DNA from: Bacteroidales bacterium | GTDB lineage: Bacteria; Bacteroidota; Bacteroidia; Bacteroidales; JAFGHD01 | Length of the DNA stretch: 34,081 nt | Assembly (NCBI GenBank): GCA_016939365.1 | Contig: JAFGHD010000088.1 | Location: 1-34,081, forward strand | Direction: 5' to 3' | In this document: positions 31,174 to 34,081 of the stretch, in pieces | How positions within the stretch are numbered: the stretch's first letter is position 1 | How the letters are laid out: each line of letters opens with the position of its first letter | Program-made: the position numbers and the translations under genes | The notes under the pieces: model-generated | The model's database searches: none | The model's input: the letters and a program-made list of their open reading frames with translations, nothing else | What the model was told of the DNA's origin: nothing

Positions 31174-32313
31174 ATGGAAATAATCCGGTGCAAAAGATGC
31201 TTACTGCCATCGACCCTGAGTGGGATCACTTTTGACGAAAATGGTATTTGCAATCACTGCAGGAAATATGAAAACGATTTCAGGGAGTGGGACCAGATAA
31301 AGGAGCGCAAAAGGGAAGAATTCGGTAATATCCTTTCAGGGGCGAAAAAGCTCAAAAGACCATATGACTGCCTGGTCCCGCTGAGCGGAGGCAAGGACAG
31401 CACCTACGCACTTTATCTGTGTACCAAAGTCTACAAGATGAAAACCCTGGCCGTCTCACTTGATAACGGATTTCTGTCAGGCATTGCCAAGCAGAATATC
31501 AGGAATGCACTGGAATCATGCAATGCGGATCACATGTTCTATACGATAAACAGGGAAAATTCTTCCCGGCTTTTTAAAGTCTTTACTTTGAAAACAGGGG
31601 ATTTCTGTAGCGGCTGCATGAGGGCCATCAATTATGCAATCGAACTGGCCACAAAAAGCTTTCGTATCCCTCTTGTCATCAAAGGATCGGGCCGGAGGGT
31701 TCAATATGTTTCGCAAATAAAGGAAGTCACAAGCCTGAACACAGCATCCTATTTCGCAAATGTGATCAAGGGTACTGCCGCAGAAGATGATTTTAAGCAC
31801 TTCGCCAGGTACCGTTTCTCACTTGAGTTTCAGAAGATAGCCGGAGGGGTCAATGACATATTCGGTTTGCCGAGAACCCGCCTGATGCGATTCATCCCCC
31901 AGCATATCGGCCTTTATGACTATATCTATCTGCCGTTTAATGAGATTATCGGGATCCTGAAAAAAGAAATGGGTTGGTCGGATGGTGCCGGTTCCGCTGA
32001 GCATCTTGACTGTGAATTGCACGATATCCCATTTTATAAAGACACTCTCAGAATTCAGAATATTACCAGACACACCTTCCATAGCAGCGGGCTTATACGT
32101 CAGGGACTTCTCAGCCGGGAGGGGGCCCTGTTGAAAGAAGAACAGGAAATTGGCAAGGAAAATCCCCCCGCTGAGCTAACTAAATTCCTGCAAGAAAACA
32201 ATATAACCTATGAGGAATATGTGAATTATGTGCAGTATTCCGATACATCAAGGTTTGAACCCAAATGGCAGAAAGTTGCCCGCGACATGTATCACAAATT
32301 CAGGAAATTCTGA
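31174..32313 (+). CDS. wbpG: WbpG-like N-acetyl sugar amidotransferase
   Basis: The 379-residue protein has the features of the N-acetyl sugar amidotransferase family (WbpG/PseA/LegG type). Zinc-binding-type cysteine pairs lie at C6/C9 (CKRCLLP) and C26/C29 (CNHC). The PP-loop is SGGKDST at 71-77, and a later pair C145/C148 is in CSGCMR. WbpG converts an N-acetyl to an N-acetimidoyl (acetamidino) group on a diacetamido-uronate, taking ammonia from HisH/HisF-like partners. The first genes of this window make exactly the diacetamido-uronate on which WbpG acts. No HisH- or HisF-like gene is in the window. It ends directly against the next glycosyltransferase (no gap). Confidence 0.88.
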   Translation: MEIIRCKRCLLPSTLSGITFDENGICNHCRKYENDFREWDQIKERKREEFGNILSGAKKLKRPYDCLVPLSGGKDSTYALYLCTKVYKMKTLAVSLDNGFLSGIAKQNIRNALESCNADHMFYTINRENSSRLFKVFTLKTGDFCSGCMRAINYAIELATKSFRIPLVIKGSGRRVQYVSQIKEVTSLNTASYFANVIKGTAAEDDFKHFARYRFSLEFQKIAGGVNDIFGLPRTRLMRFIPQHIGLYDYIYLPFNEIIGILKKEMGWSDGAGSAEHLDCELHDIPFYKDTLRIQNITRHTFHSSGLIRQGLLSREGALLKEEQEIGKENPPAELTKFLQENNITYEEYVNYVQYSDTSRFEPKWQKVARDMYHKFRKF

Positions 32314-33240
32314 ATGAAAATATTATTTGTCAGCAGCAGCAATTCACGATTCGGGATCAGTCCCATTGTCGGAAATCAGGGTAAATCCCTGCAAAAACAG
32401 GGAATGGAAGTAGAGTATTTCCCGATCATTGGCAAGGGGATGCTGGGATACCTGAGAAACATCGGCTTATTGAGAAAGTATATCCGTTCAAATGATTATG
32501 ATCTGGCTCACGCTCATTATTCCCTGTCGGCCATAGTAGCTTCACTGGCTGGATGCCGCCCACTCGTGGTCAGTCTCATGGGCAGTGATACTCATATTTC
32601 CATGTTCTGGAAATACGTTCTGCTCATGTTCAACCGGCTCTATTGGAGCGCACTGATTGTCAAATCCCCTGGCATGAAGCAACGGCTGAATCTCCAAAGT
32701 GCTCATGTGATCCCCAACGGGGTGGATTTCAGCAAATTCAGACCCGTTGAAAAAGAAGCTGCCCTGAAACGGACCGGATTTGACCCTATGAAAAAGCATA
32801 TCATTTTCATGGCCGATCCGGCCAGACCGGTCAAAAACTGGCAACTCGCCAAAAAGGCGTTCGAACTACTGGATACGGATGATGTTGAAATCCATCCGTT
32901 GGGTGATGTCCCGAATGATGATGTTCCTTACTATTATTACGCTGCCGATATCCTTCTGCTGACTTCGCTCTGGGAGGGTTCCCCCAACGTGATCAAGGAG
33001 GCTATGGCCTGCAACCTTCCCATTGTGGCTACTGATGTTGGCGATATCCGTGAGGTATGTGGAACAACGGAAGGGTGTTTTATTACGACTTTCGATCCAT
33101 CGGAGATATCGGAAAAATTGAAAAATGCCCTGGATTTCAATGGCAGAACAAAAGGCAGGGAACATGTTGGTCATTTGGATGACAGGATTGTGGCCCGGAG
33201 GATCATCGGCATTTACCGGAAAGTGCTGGGAGCAGACTGA
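32314..33240 (+). CDS. GT4-family glycosyltransferase
   Basis: The 308-residue GT-B protein starts MKILFVSSSNSRFGISPIV, has the acceptor-side DYDLAHAHYSLSAIVAS, the linker HVIPNGVDFSKF, the donor-domain opening KHIIFMADPARPVKNW, and the EX7E-type motif SLWEGSPNVIKEAMACNLPIVATDVGDI. It is short for GT4, but all core elements are present. It would add a sugar to the repeat unit in the cytoplasm. The start codon follows the amidotransferase stop with no gap, suggesting the enzyme transfers the sugar made or modified by that protein, as wbpG is linked to glycosyltransferase genes in Pseudomonas O-antigen loci. The donor is not known. Confidence 0.87.
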   Translation: MKILFVSSSNSRFGISPIVGNQGKSLQKQGMEVEYFPIIGKGMLGYLRNIGLLRKYIRSNDYDLAHAHYSLSAIVASLAGCRPLVVSLMGSDTHISMFWKYVLLMFNRLYWSALIVKSPGMKQRLNLQSAHVIPNGVDFSKFRPVEKEAALKRTGFDPMKKHIIFMADPARPVKNWQLAKKAFELLDTDDVEIHPLGDVPNDDVPYYYYAADILLLTSLWEGSPNVIKEAMACNLPIVATDVGDIREVCGTTEGCFITTFDPSEISEKLKNALDFNGRTKGREHVGHLDDRIVARRIIGIYRKVLGAD

Positions 33241-33263
33241 ATTATGGATAAGAATTTTATCAG

Positions 33264-34081
33264 ATGCCTCTTCAGACCCTATTGAATCATCATCAGGTTT
33301 CCCGAAAAGAGTGGGATGAGCTGGTAAGGTCATGCCCCGGGGGAAATATTTTCCAGACGCCCCTGATGTTTGAGTTCTTCGATGAAATTCCACGTTATGA
33401 GTCACTAGCAGTTTTTATAGCCGACAACGGCCGGCTGGTAGGTGTATGCACATGTGTGGTAATGAGGGAGCGTGAAAAAGGCTGGCTGGGCCGGCTTACT
33501 TCAAGAGCGATCATATGGGGCGGACCTGTTGTCGATGAGAACCATCCTGCCCGCAATGATATTCATACCCGCCTGATCGATGGGATCATTCACATAACAA
33601 GAAAAAGGGCAATCTACACCGAATTCCGCAACCTGTTTGACCTGAGCATATTTCAGAATTTTTTCATGAAACGCGGCTTCAGGTTCATCCCATGGCTCAA
33701 TTTTATTGTAGATACCGGCAGTGAGCAGGATGTTATGAAGAAAATTTCTTCCGGCAAGATCAGACAGGTAAAAAAAGGCCTGAAAGCGGGGGCCGAGATT
33801 ATTGAACCGGATGATATCAGCCAGGTCAGGCAGTTCTATAACATCCTGGAAGAGTTGTACCGCACCCGGGTGAAGAAGCCGCTTCCTCCCTGGGAGTTTT
33901 TCGAAAAATATTTTGAATTCTCACTTCGCTCCTCAGAGTTTCGCTATCTCCTGGTGCGGTTCGATGAAAAAATCATCGGAGGAATGGTGTGTCCGGTTTT
34001 CGGCAACAAAACGATTTATGAGTGGTTCATTGCCGGGAATGATGCCTCTTTCAGGGAGGTTTATCCAAGTATTCTTGCCAC
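33264..34081 (+). CDS. FemAB-like / GNAT-fold aminoacyl- or acyltransferase, 5' part (cut by window edge)
   Basis: An open frame runs from ATG 33264 to the window edge without a stop, 272 codons so far. The protein begins MPLQTLLNHHQVSRKEWDEL and has the FemAB layout: NIFQTPLMFEFFDEI (the 'fqsp-x-w' segment), VFIADNGRLVGVC, then WGGPVVDENHP, an FMKRGFRFIPWLNFIVD strand typical of the end of the first GNAT lobe, and a second lobe with KIRQVKKGLKAGAEI (the 'R-x-IRKA-x-K-x-G' segment) and LVRFDEKIIGGMVCPVFG. FemAB proteins transfer amino acids from aminoacyl-tRNA, and related proteins in exopolysaccharide loci have other, largely unknown acyl transfers. It lies 23 bp after the GT4 gene. Substrate and full length cannot be seen. 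Confidence 0.75.
   Translation, partial: MPLQTLLNHHQVSRKEWDELVRSCPGGNIFQTPLMFEFFDEIPRYESLAVFIADNGRLVGVCTCVVMREREKGWLGRLTSRAIIWGGPVVDENHPARNDIHTRLIDGIIHITRKRAIYTEFRNLFDLSIFQNFFMKRGFRFIPWLNFIVDTGSEQDVMKKISSGKIRQVKKGLKAGAEIIEPDDISQVRQFYNILEELYRTRVKKPLPPWEFFEKYFEFSLRSSEFRYLLVRFDEKIIGGMVCPVFGNKTIYEWFIAGNDASFREVYPSILA

Overview
The window is almost wall to wall one polysaccharide (capsule or exopolysaccharide) biosynthesis locus of a Bacteroidota bacterium, most likely of the order Bacteroidales or a relative. The grounds are: promoter -7 boxes of the Bacteroidota form TAnnTTTG, weak or absent Shine-Dalgarno sequences, a short lipoprotein-type Wza, a single-polypeptide Wzc with a tyrosine-rich tail, and the family resemblance of nearly every protein. 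All genes read on the + strand except fabD. No stretch longer than 300 bases lacks a gene. I saw no tRNA, rRNA, CRISPR array or insertion sequence.

Layout. (1) 1-2940: the end of a DegT aminotransferase, then WbpD-, WbpB- and WbpA-like enzymes. Together these form the pathway to UDP-2,3-diacetamido-2,3-dideoxy-glucuronate. (2) 3008-5254: galE and rmlB (rfbB), with a structured spacer between them. (3) 5265-6155, - strand: fabD, a fatty-acid housekeeping gene. (4) 6391-11940: the export and copolymerase pair wza-wzc, where Wzc ends in a (Gly-Tyr)16 tail, followed by cysD-cysN (sulfate activation). (5) 12050-17318: a module resembling the Gram-positive dlt operon, with a DltA-like adenylating enzyme, a GNAT protein, a carrier protein, a DltB-like MBOAT and a DltD-like SGNH protein. 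(6) 17348-21606: gmd, a DdahB/MlghB-like epimerase, a C4 sugar aminotransferase and an ATP-grasp ligase, which read as one pathway to an N-acylated 4-amino-4,6-dideoxy sugar. (7) 21832-24724: Wzy and Wzx. (8) 24726-33240: three glycosyltransferases, a polysaccharide deacetylase, a second ATP-grasp ligase, an asparagine-synthase-like protein without its glutaminase cysteine, and a WbpG-like N-acetyl sugar amidotransferase. (9) 33264 to the edge: a truncated FemAB-like gene.

How it fits together (inference). Wzx, Wzy, Wza and Wzc make this a Wzx/Wzy-dependent pathway. The unusual part is the density of enzymes that activate carboxylates or form amide or amidine bonds: one adenylating enzyme with its carrier, two ATP-grasp proteins, one AsnB-like protein, one WbpG-like amidotransferase, one GNAT and one FemAB-like protein. 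The simplest reading is a glycan rich in amino and diamino sugars that is further decorated with amino-acyl, acyl or amide groups. One set of enzymes would act in the cytoplasm at the nucleotide-sugar or lipid-linked stage. The other, the Dlt-like module, would act across the inner membrane. I see no initiating phosphoglycosyl transferase, no APS kinase and no sulfotransferase in the window.
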